From positions 520,722 through 584,721 of the forward strand of contig OY101121.1 in the NCBI GenBank assembly GCA_956465555.1: a DNA stretch of 64,000 nt, written 5' to 3'. Each line of letters starts with the position of its first letter. The first letter of the stretch is position 1. This DNA is from Nitzschia sp. pyKryTriq1 (taxonomy: Eukaryota > Bacillariophyta > Bacillariophyceae > Bacillariales > Bacillariaceae). Both the position numbers and the translations under genes were made by a program. Positions 29,253 through 38,030 of the stretch are shown here, piece after piece. The notes beneath the pieces were generated by a model. That model was not told the origin of the DNA. It made no database searches and saw nothing but the letters and a program-made list of their open reading frames with translations.

Positions 29253-29912
29253 TCTGTTCAGTAAGTGAAAGACTGCTGATCCCAAGTCCTTCAGAGAATA
29301 GAGAAATATTACTTTCGACCAGCAGTTCACAGACCAATATTACGATACAAATCGTCGACCGGTATACAAATCGTTAAGAGAGAGGAACAGAAGAGACTGC
29401 AATTAGGCAGAGGAGTGATGGAATATAGTCCAATAATATGCGGTCTATGGTCTATTATGCGTGGTCACGGAAGTAAAAAAAATGGTCATGGTCAACGCTC
29501 TCATCATCTCGCCTGCCGCCGTGTGATTCGAGGCGTTGTACAGTACATACCGCGCTACCGGTAGAGTACTCTGTACCGGTACTGTACTGGTACGAGTACC
29601 TGGCATTACGCATACACTAAAACAGCAGCAAGCAAGGCGAGTGAGGCAAGGACCCTGAAATAGTAAAACATCATTGAGTTCTGACAAATTATTAAAAAAT
29701 CACGATATTTAAATAAAGTTTATGATTGCGTCACTAAAAGGTTACGGTACAAGGTTTGCACAGTACCAGTAATGCAATCAATATCTACTTTCAAGCCCGA
29801 AGGGCAGGAATAAGGTTCCACAAATTTCAAAGCCTTCCGGCCGAGATCGATCCATCTGCAAGCCACTGACTTCGCTGTGGTCGCTCTGTCGACTCCTCGA
29901 CTCGACATAAAC
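29253..29912. other. Spacer between tandem membrane-protein paralogues
   Basis: It is AT-rich with two TACCGGTA palindromes (near 29552 and 29575). No gene or RNA was supported. Confidence 0.4.
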
Positions 29913-30620
29913 CTAGGCTCGTCTCGCACCGGGAGCACAGCAGCAAGAGAACTCCTCGCGAGGATAGGTTTCCACGCTCATGATTCCATTCTTGACTTCG
30001 TACATGAACCCAACGTGAGGATAGATAAAGAGGCAAGTAACAATGGCGTTGACAACGATATTCGGAACGACTGAGATCGTGGTCCCCTCAGTGGACGCCT
30101 CGCTCATATCATTGGCAGTACCGATGCTGGCGATGGTGCCTGCAATAAAACCTCCAATGTACCAGGCAACATTGATACCGACCAAGGGAATACTGTACTT
30201 GTTGGCACCAACCAAGGCACAGATCGAACAGACCAAACTGACACAAGAAAAGATGAGTTGATTTTGGAAGGAATCCTCATAGATCCCCAAGACTACGTCG
30301 TCGTCGATTTGAACGTTAGCGGCAGGGATCGAGGCGGTGGCGGCGATAACGATGATGGAGGCGAGACTAATGCACACGGTGACAATCGCAATGATAATTA
30401 CGGCGCGACGGTAGTCGCAGCAGCAGCCACAGCACTTGGCGCCTTGTTTCTCCTGTTGCCACATGGGGATATTGGACGAAGCGTTACCGGCAGGAACCGT
30501 GACACTACTTGAGCCCGGAGGTGCCATCACGCTGGAACCAGGGGGAGCTGTGACCGAGCTCTTCTTCAGGGGGACCGCCACTGCGAAAGCTTCGTGTTCG
30601 ACGTCTCCTTCTACACCCAT
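29913..30620 (-). CDS. Cys-rich four-helix membrane protein, paralogue B
   Basis: The protein has 235 residues. It shares with its neighbour the motif AKCCGCCCDYRRAVI, four membrane helices, the segment LFIYPHVGFMYEVKNGIM, and TYPREEFSCCC near the C terminus. Its tail is much shorter (it ends APGARRA). The N terminus carries repeated TAPPGSSV/MAPPGSSS units. The strict conservation of CDYRRAVI and YPRE between two otherwise divergent copies suggests functional residues at the membrane boundaries. The family is unnamed to my knowledge; no reaction can be proposed. Confidence 0.75.
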   Translation of the reverse strand: MGVEGDVEHEAFAVAVPLKKSSVTAPPGSSVMAPPGSSSVTVPAGNASSNIPMWQQEKQGAKCCGCCCDYRRAVIIIAIVTVCISLASIIVIAATASIPAANVQIDDDVVLGIYEDSFQNQLIFSCVSLVCSICALVGANKYSIPLVGINVAWYIGGFIAGTIASIGTANDMSEASTEGTTISVVPNIVVNAIVTCLFIYPHVGFMYEVKNGIMSVETYPREEFSCCCAPGARRA

Positions 30621-30997
30621 GTTTATTTTAGATGCAATGATGTGTATTTGAGGCGAGATAGAAGAGAGGTTTTGAACGCTTGGAGTTCAAAGAATGGATC
30701 GATCGACAGATGGAAGAAAAACAGTAATAGGCTTGTATCTTGTCCTGGCACGTGTACGTTTAACTTGTACCGGCGGTACTGTAGCAAGTACCGTCGGGTA
30801 CCAGGTATACAGGTACTGGTTTCAACGGTGCGCTAAGCGCTAAGAACGAAATTTTAAGATGGAAAATCTGAAGATTCGCTGTTTTAGTCGCGGAGGCGGG
30901 CGGAGGGAGTGAGTTGTTGAAGGGGTGTCAGTACTGTCTGTACGACGTACCGGCACAATCGAGGAGTCGTCGTCAGTCATCGCAACTCGCTCCGTAC

Positions 30998-32152
30998 GTG
31001 TAGTCAAGAGATGCGACAGTGTGGTTGGGTTGTTTTGGTAGGGTTAAATGTTGGGTTATATCAATATACATATTTGTATATAGGAATATATAGGACTGGC
31101 GGGCGTTATATATTATATTCAACGCTCTACACGAATATAAAATCTGATAGGGGAGAACCTCCCGTACAATGGGGACAAAACGAGTAGGAAATTCTACGAG
31201 GATTTTTGCGTAGCCGGCGTGACAACCTCCTGCACCAGGAGACTCCGACCACCGGCCGGCCGTTGAGCACGTGCCGCTCTTTTGGACGGTTCCGACTAGT
31301 CTGAGCGAATTCCGACTGGTTCGAACAACAGACATAAAAAGAATATATCACCGCGATAGCGCTAGTAATAGCGACATACAAAAGAATATATCACCGCGAT
31401 AGCGCTAGTAATAGGCAGCGACATACAAAAAGAATATATCACCGCGATAGCGCTACTAGTAATAGCCACATACAAACGAATATATCACCGCGATAGCGCT
31501 AGTAATAGGCAGCGACATACAAAAAGAATATATCACCGCGATAGCGCTACTAGTAATAGCCACATACAAACGAATATATCACCGCGATAGCGCTAGTAAT
31601 AGGCAGCGACATGTTGATTGTCGCCCCAGCAGTAGCCAAACCACCTTCTGACTCACACCATACTTTAGTACTGTACTCGTAATTGACTCCAACGCTCAAC
31701 AAAATCAACAAAATACCTTCTCAAGACGAAAAGGAATGAATAATAAACAGAACTTCGGCGGTCCTCGATCGCGAGTCGTCGAGAGCATCCAAAATCCGAA
31801 GAGATTTCGCTTGTTGTTCTGCCGCCAATAATGATGATGACCCGCTCAGACTAGTCGGAACCGTCCAAAAGAGCGGCACGTGCTCAACGGCCGGCCGGTG
31901 GTCGGAGTCTCCTGGTGCAGGAGGTTGTCACGCCGGCTACGCAAAAATCCTCGTAGAATTTCCTACTCGTTTTGTCCCCATTGTACGGGAGGTTCTCCCC
32001 TATCAGATTTTATATTCGTGTTGAGCGTTGAATATAATATATAACGCCCGCCAGTCCTATATATTCCTATATACAAATATGTATATTGATATAACCCAAC
32101 ATTTAACCCTACCAAAACAACCCAACCACACTGTCGCATCTCTTGGTGTAGT
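30998..32152. mobile_element. Non-autonomous DNA transposon with 303-bp terminal inverted repeats
   Basis: Left TIR 31005-31307 and right TIR 31843-32145 are near-perfect inverted copies of 303 bp each (at least one mismatch seen, near the CTCTACAC/CTCAACAC site). The outer end is CAAGAGATGCGACAGTGTGG. A 7-bp direct repeat GTGTAGT flanks the element (30998-31004 and 32146-32152). The 535-bp core has no transposase; it contains a minisatellite (31332-31612) and a short unique stretch. TIR length and a 7-bp target duplication do not fit the Tc1/mariner, PIF or piggyBac patterns; a P-like, Dada-like or MULE-like origin is possible. The near-identity of the arms suggests recent insertion. Confidence 0.85.
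31332..31612. repeat. Minisatellite inside the TIR element, six units
   Basis: Six copies of a 43-50-bp unit containing GAATATATCACCGCGATAGC and AGTAATAG. From the second copy on, two variants alternate (AGGCAGCGACATACAAAAA and AGCCACATACAAAC), making a dimeric unit of about 94 bp. Confidence 0.9.
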
Positions 32153-32810
32153 GAAGAATGAATCAATAATCATCGCTCGAGTCCAAGAATGGGTGCGCGC
32201 TGGCCAGCTGTCCTGCGAGCATGGTCTGTTACATTCTTCCGCTCACACTTTTGTTGTTCTACGTTGCCAATCATTCATTGGCGACCGACTCCTATATGTT
32301 ATCTGTTGTTCCCACAACAAGACCAAGAAGAAAGTTTGGATCCTACTTATCAGTCAATGTCGTGTTCATTGATGTACAATAGTATTCTGGAATCTCCCGA
32401 TTTTATCTGGATTCTCGTGAAAATTCGAGGAGAACCACGGGTACTCCCTGAGAGCTCGATTTCTTGCTGCAGTACGACCGTCGAGGTGGTAGTCTACTAG
32501 ACAGTGCAACTTTTTGCTGCTTTAGGAGTAGACTACAAAAGGTACATTGCCAAATTTAACAGCTAGTAGGAGACAACTCGTACCAGTACCTTGCTTGACG
32601 GTCGAGAGGGAATCTCTTGCGCCGGAGCGACCACCGTCTCTCCACGCTAGTAGACGCTATTGACATCCCAATGATTCATTGGACTCTTTTTACCCACTGC
32701 GGGATCATCAGTGCTACTGAGCCTTCATTATCGCTTAGAACAGGATCACCTTCCACTTAACCCAATCCTAGAGTACGTACGTTTCGAGAGTATACTTTTT
32801 GTTTCCCGAT
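32153..32810. other. Intergenic region right of the transposon
   Basis: No gene was supported. Open frames are short and without recognisable content. It includes the 3' flank of the following minus-strand gene. Confidence 0.4.
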
Positions 32811-34064
32811 CTATTCCAAAAGCCATGGGTGGTGGTCGAATACGGCATTCAAAAACATATTGTAAAAGGCAAGAGACGGTCCTTCCTCATAATGTCTTCC
32901 ATCACGATTGATCCCTCGTTCCGACTCGGGCCGCTGGTTGGCTTGCTTCCACCAATCGACTACCACCCCCAATTCTCGTTCGGCGACAGTCCTTCTCAGA
33001 ATCGCATTCAAGGTCTCTTGATTGGCCCGATTGCGTCCCCATTCTCGCCATGCAGCCATTTCATTATACTCTTCCGACACTGCCGGACTGGTTCTCCAGT
33101 ACATAACGAGTGATGGTGATGATCGGGGTAGTAGTAGTAGCCGGGTTTGAATGACCTGATGCAATGCGATAATGCCTTGTCGATAAAGCGTCTGATAGTT
33201 TTGAGAAATAGTCAAACGATTGTTGCAGTTGCCCTCGCTTAAATCCCACAAGGAAGATCCCGCCAACACAATTATAGTACTATCCTTGGGTAGGTGCGAC
33301 AACACGTCGGATGGTAAGAAATGAGCGACGCGGTCGGCGGTCGAGCGGGTGGTGCGAGTGTCTTCCTTTCGTAGCAGTCCATTGTTTTCACAATCATGAT
33401 GCATTCCATAAATCTTGAAAAAGGCAAAGTAAAAGAGACCATTGGGGCTGGTACAAATCCCCGATGTGGATTCATTGTAGGGTGCAGTATTTAAAGAAGA
33501 AGAAGAAGAAGAAGTAGTAGTAGTATTAGTAGTGTCATGCACTTGATAGGATCGTGACGAAGAAGAAGAAGAAGTAGTAATAGTATCATTGAAAATTCGA
33601 AAGCCTTCCCATTTGGCGCAAATATGATCGAGGACTATATTTCGATCTAGGCTGTCCCCTAACGTCAAAAAGACGAGAGGCTTACGGGGATGGTAGCGAT
33701 TCTCTCGAATGGCTTGGAGATGATCCGTGATAATGCATCTTGTTCTTTTCCGTGAAACGGAAGAAGTTTCCTTGTGAATCCAATCCCAAGTCAAGCTTCC
33801 ATTGGTCAATTTTTGATAATATCCGTTGCCATCTTCAAATTGACATGTAGTAGTCGTGCTGTTGGTTTTGTTGTTGGTCAAACTTGCAGACGCAGCATCA
33901 GCCCTTGCTTGGAAAGTCGTCCATTCCTCCGATTTGGGGGGATGGATGATGGGGGAAAGAGAAAGAAGGAAACAGCCGACGAACGCTCCCACTTGTAACC
34001 ACCAGAGAAAAGATCTACGAGTACAGAACACCGTGTTCACCAATCTGGGAAACCGAGAGGACAT
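32811..34064 (-). CDS. Type II membrane protein with SGNH/PC-esterase-like fold
   Basis: The single exon encodes 417 residues, with the ATG at 34064. A short basic cytosolic end is followed by one membrane anchor (about residues 19-43, FLWWLQVGAFVGCFLLSLSP) and a lumenal domain, the layout of Golgi enzymes. FLTLGDSLDRN (about residue 135) provides a GDS-type nucleophile block, and RDGRHYEEGPSLAFYNMFLN near the C terminus provides the D-x-x-H dyad of SGNH/PC-esterase proteins (as in plant TBL O-acetyltransferases). A Ser/Thr-rich insert with poly-Ser sits between them. It likely adds or removes ester groups on glycans in the secretory pathway; substrate and direction are inference. Confidence 0.62.
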   Translation of the reverse strand: MSSRFPRLVNTVFCTRRSFLWWLQVGAFVGCFLLSLSPIIHPPKSEEWTTFQARADAASASLTNNKTNSTTTTCQFEDGNGYYQKLTNGSLTWDWIHKETSSVSRKRTRCIITDHLQAIRENRYHPRKPLVFLTLGDSLDRNIVLDHICAKWEGFRIFNDTITTSSSSSSRSYQVHDTTNTTTTSSSSSSLNTAPYNESTSGICTSPNGLFYFAFFKIYGMHHDCENNGLLRKEDTRTTRSTADRVAHFLPSDVLSHLPKDSTIIVLAGSSLWDLSEGNCNNRLTISQNYQTLYRQGIIALHQVIQTRLLLLPRSSPSLVMYWRTSPAVSEEYNEMAAWREWGRNRANQETLNAILRRTVAERELGVVVDWWKQANQRPESERGINRDGRHYEEGPSLAFYNMFLNAVFDHHPWLLE

Positions 34065-34324
34065 TCCATTACATGACACACTTGAAAGGAGCAGTATGTG
34101 CTAAAGGGTTTGTCAAAGTCGGCTCCTTTTGGTAGACTATGTTATGTCATCGTCGCGATCAACGCATGTCGCGAGATATGATGCGAGATCGCATCACTAG
34201 TTCGTTTTCTCGGCCGCGTGAAGACGGACGGCGTACGGAAAATGTTGTACTCATAACCCATTCTTCCATCATTTTTTCGCGCGCGCCGGGCGATCTTTTC
34301 AAACCACGAGAAAAAGAGAAATAA
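34065..34324. other. Spacer before LINE remnant
   Basis: No gene was supported; it contains the presumed upstream region of the minus-strand membrane protein. Confidence 0.4.
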
Positions 34325-34812
34325 TGCATCGCAGACTGGACCATCACGCCGAGGATGTTGAATGCCCTCCGGGGCTTTCACCATCAGGTAGCGCGCAGGA
34401 TTGCGGTGCGCCTCCCGAACAAGCTCCGAGACGGTAGTTGGGCCTACCCGAGGATCGAAGTTGCCCGTAGTGAAGCAGGGCTTTACACCATCGAGCATTA
34501 CATCGCAATCCGACAGAGCAATTTCGTCCACAAAGTGGCAATCCGCCCAATCAAACAGTTATGTGACAATGCAACCCGCCGGAGTGGAGACTCTAGTAGA
34601 CTCTACTGGTGGACCCAACAAACCCTGGAGCTAGACGAAGAAGCACAGGCGGCCGTGGTATCCGACCAGGAATCCGACGGGGAACAGGAGTAGGTACTAG
34701 TCTAAGAATGCACTTAGTAGTCTAGTCTAAGTGCCTGCGAGCCTCTGGTGGGATTGATATCCCGTTCTAACCACGCTCAATGGGACTGGAGACAGTTAAC
34801 AACAACAACAAC
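34325..34812 (+). mobile_element. 5'-truncated LINE: C-terminal end of the RT protein plus 3' tail
   Basis: A plus-strand frame from about 34325 to the stop at 34693 reads ADWTITPRMLNALRGFHHQV, later GLYTIEHYIAIRQSNFV, RPIKQLC and YWWTQQ. This matches, as I recall it, the distinctive C-terminal end downstream of the reverse transcriptase in non-LTR retrotransposons of diatoms and other stramenopiles. The 3' UTR (34694-34812) ends in AGTTAACAACAACAACAAC and is related to the tail of the insert at 18.2 kb. The 5' end is missing, as is usual for LINEs. No clear target-site duplication was found. Confidence 0.65.
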
Positions 34813-35428
34813 TGCTTCCTCTTCCTCTTGATGCTTTTCCCCCAAATGAAATGAACAGTAGAAATGTGCTCGTCGTTGTTGTTGCCGTTGTCGCTATTCA
34901 TTTTTCCTTCTTGGATAACCTGTTTTTGTTGCTACTGTACGTTTCTAGTTTCGGTTTCTCGCCGTTGTTGCTGTTTTCGGGGGAACAAAAAATAGTGAGA
35001 CCAGATTTTTGGAAACGGACCCTTCGACTGACTGCGACTTATCGGTTACCAGTACGAGTACAGTAGGTGAGCGGTCTGTGTTCGTACGGCAGGATGTAGC
35101 ACAATACATCGCATACACGGTACGTAACGGTGCGCCGTACGAGTCCGGTACTCGTAGAGGAGGAGTCGTCGTCTTCATAGCTCTACTACTCTCTACTAGA
35201 GTAGAGGCGTTTGCCACAATAGGAAAAGCGAAAAACGAAAATGATCGCGAGATCATAATAATATCCTCCCTCCAACACACCTCCCTACTCTGAGTAGAGA
35301 CAAAGCACCCTCCGCTCGAAAAGACGCCAGCGGCAGCCGGTGGCGAAATTCTTCAGGAAGATACCTCTTCCGCCACTGCCACCACGAAAACTACTCCAAC
35401 AACAACAGCAGCAGCAGCAAGACCGACA
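34813..35428. other. Intergenic region upstream of the exonuclease gene
   Basis: Low-complexity, with no supported gene. A GCAGCAGCAGCA run lies just before the exonuclease start codon. Confidence 0.4.
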
Positions 35429-37222
35429 ATGGAAAAGCAAGATCGAAAACGACTCAAGAAATTACGCAAACGGGCCTTCGCTGTCCTCCCCGAAGGAGAG
35501 CGAAGTGGTCTTTTGACTCGATTGGAATGGCTAGAATTCCAAAAGTTTGCCGCGATGCTGGGCGCTACGACGGATGATGATGGTGCTACTACTAGCAATA
35601 ATAACAGCGCTGCTGCTGCAGCTGGTGCGGACAACATCCCAGATAATAATAGCACGAGTTCGGTCGGCCCTTTGATTGTCCGAAGGAAGCGCAAAGAGGC
35701 GAACAAAGTGGAAGGATCGCATCATCGGGATCTTGTGGCATGGTTCATGGATCGGATGCGGTACCCTGATGATGATCCACAGTCAAAAAAGAAGCGTGCT
35801 CGAAATCAAAACGATGATGACGATGATCCACTCCAAAATCCAAAAATTCCTTCCTGGGCATCCATCCACAACCCATCTACCATTGGCAACCTCGTTGTGT
35901 TGGAAGTGCAAGTCTCCTCTTCCAAAAATATTAATCAAGAATCATCATCGATTATAGGGAAATGTCAGTCCATTGTGGATGCAGCAGTGTCACAATCGAA
36001 AGGACGCACATCATTGCACTCGCCCACCAAGTGGTTTCAGGGAAATGTTCCCAAGGCCATGTCTGACAGTCTCTTTTACTTTGTGAATACTAGCCAAAGC
36101 AAACGGCCGAAAGTAGAACAAGAAAGTGGTGGTGGGCCGTCTATTGATCAGTTGGTGACGGATATGGAGGAAATGATTTTGCCTCTGGACCAGTGGGGCA
36201 AAGAAGGGTATCCGTTGGCGATCAATCCTGGAAACACAGTCGATCATCATCAAGCCCCATCAATGGTCGCATCGTCGTGGTCGCTTCAAGAATACGATTC
36301 CATCCCAGTTACGGAGGCCAAAGAGTTCGTGGCGAAATTCGGCTTTCGAATCCAGCATCAGAAGGAAGGGGATCAGCAGCTCTATATCAGCACGCAGGCG
36401 TATGGTGCGGATGGAGACGACTCTTCCGAGATTCGTGTGTTTGGTATGGACTGTGAAATGGTGATGACTTCATTGGGTTCCGAATTGGCTCGAATTACCC
36501 TGGTGCAACTCAAATCATTTGAAAACGACAAACTAGAGACAACGACGGTATTAGATGCTCTAGTGAAACCTGAGAATCCAATCAAGGATTACTTGACGCG
36601 TCATTCTGGGATCACGGCAGAGCTACTGAAGCCCGTTTCGACACGATTGCCACAGATCCAAGTAGCACTGTGGAAATTCCTTCGTCCTACTGACATTCTG
36701 GTCGGTCACTCTTTGGAGAACGATTTCCTGGCAGCTCATTATATTCACCCTCGTGTGATTGACACTTCCCTGGTCTTTCAGCACCGCAACAAACGAACGA
36801 AATTTTCCCTCCGGCACATGTCCGCCTCATTGCTCAAAAAGACTATTCAGCAAGGATCTCACTGTAGTAAAGAGGATGCAGAGGCAACCTTGGAGCTAGC
36901 CATTCGGCGAGCATGGTTAAAGGATGGCTTTGCTTTGCCCAATATGGATGAACGCCGGTCGATCCTGGAAAAATGGAACGCCGCCAACGAAATGAAAATG
37001 GTGTGTATTGGTCCCACAGCTTGGCTGCAGACCCATGTGACGAACCAAGCCAATGGCGTTCATGCACTTGGATGCGATTCCATCTCTGATTGTAAGAAGG
37101 CTATATTGGCATGGTCGAAGGGTCCGCGAAAGTCGCATCTCTCTTGGTGCAATTTGAACATTGTGGAGAACTCATCGGATGACGATTTTGGAGCTTTTGA
37201 ACGGCTACTGGTACGAAAATAG
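35429..37222 (+). CDS. REXO/Rex-type DEDDh 3'-5' RNA exonuclease
   Basis: The single exon encodes 597 residues. The N-terminal half is low-complexity and basic/acidic, with a KKRARN nuclear-signal-like stretch. The exonuclease domain occupies about residues 336-495: VFGMDCEMV (ExoI, Asp/Glu), VGHSLENDFLAAH (ExoII, Asp), and HCSKEDAEATLEL (ExoIII, His and Asp). LDALVKPENPI and YLTRHSGIT are typical of the REXO1/REXO5/Rex1 group, which trims the 3' ends of rRNA, snoRNA and tRNA precursors in the nucleus. A C-terminal extension (about 500-597) has no recognisable domain. The exact orthologue (REXO1, Rex3 or REXO5) is not resolved. Confidence 0.88.
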   Translation: MEKQDRKRLKKLRKRAFAVLPEGERSGLLTRLEWLEFQKFAAMLGATTDDDGATTSNNNSAAAAAGADNIPDNNSTSSVGPLIVRRKRKEANKVEGSHHRDLVAWFMDRMRYPDDDPQSKKKRARNQNDDDDDPLQNPKIPSWASIHNPSTIGNLVVLEVQVSSSKNINQESSSIIGKCQSIVDAAVSQSKGRTSLHSPTKWFQGNVPKAMSDSLFYFVNTSQSKRPKVEQESGGGPSIDQLVTDMEEMILPLDQWGKEGYPLAINPGNTVDHHQAPSMVASSWSLQEYDSIPVTEAKEFVAKFGFRIQHQKEGDQQLYISTQAYGADGDDSSEIRVFGMDCEMVMTSLGSELARITLVQLKSFENDKLETTTVLDALVKPENPIKDYLTRHSGITAELLKPVSTRLPQIQVALWKFLRPTDILVGHSLENDFLAAHYIHPRVIDTSLVFQHRNKRTKFSLRHMSASLLKKTIQQGSHCSKEDAEATLELAIRRAWLKDGFALPNMDERRSILEKWNAANEMKMVCIGPTAWLQTHVTNQANGVHALGCDSISDCKKAILAWSKGPRKSHLSWCNLNIVENSSDDDFGAFERLLVRK

Positions 37223-38030
37223 TATTTTGAGGGGCTCCCATTCCCAGTGCACTTGCTGTTTCGTTGGCAGAATCTCATTTTTCTTCTCTCTCGTACTCAG
37301 ATTGACCTGATGCAATGCACGTCGCCCACCACAACGATATTGGTTACCTTTCAGCAAGGGCTGGATCGTGCTCGCGAAACTTTCGCGAAACGACGCGCAT
37401 GCCAAGATCCTCGATCCAGTGTCGGGTGGAGCACTGAAAAGGAAGGCGTTTGGCAGTCAGTTCTCGAAAGTTCCCGTCTTGGTTTGGCATCCTGGATCGG
37501 CTCGTCCAATAGTGCCAGTCTCGTCGAGTCTTCATGAATTCATTCATTGGTTATTCTTTGTTTGTGTCATCTGGATGTGTCGTTACGGCCATAGAAACGG
37601 CGCAAGCTACTCAAACTCTAGACTACTTAAAATGCTCTCTAGGTAGTGGGAACCTTAATCGACTGCTAGCTCGACTTGTTTTGATATGCTCCAACTTCGA
37701 ATCTATTTGAATTTCCGTCACTCTAGATAAATAGTGCATGTATATATTTGTATATATATATATATATTAGCGGTATCAGCCGTCCCATTCATTTTTGATA
37801 TCGGCGCGTGTGCTTAAGGAAATCACGAGGTCCCTCGTCGCGCTCCGCTCGCCATCAGTCCTGGAGTCATCAAATTCGAAAATCATCGGTCGACGATGAC
37901 CGCTACCCTTTCTCGCATTCTCACTGTGTGGGGGTCTCCCATTATTTCGTTCATTGCACTCATTCTCTTGCATCTCGCCTCATCATATCATCGCCCCTGA
38001 AACCGTTGGCGGATATCACATCATACCAGT
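37223..38030. other. Intergenic region
   Basis: It contains a (TA)n-rich tract at about 37740-37768. No gene was supported; it includes the presumed promoter of the sulfotransferase gene. Confidence 0.4.

Noticed and set aside
31332-31612. CRISPR-like array of regularly spaced repeats
   Set aside because: The units are contiguous tandem copies without unique spacers, inside a eukaryotic transposon; it is a minisatellite.
34142-34531. 129-codon minus-strand frame
   Set aside because: It lies antisense to the LINE C-terminal frame, which has a recognisable protein signature.
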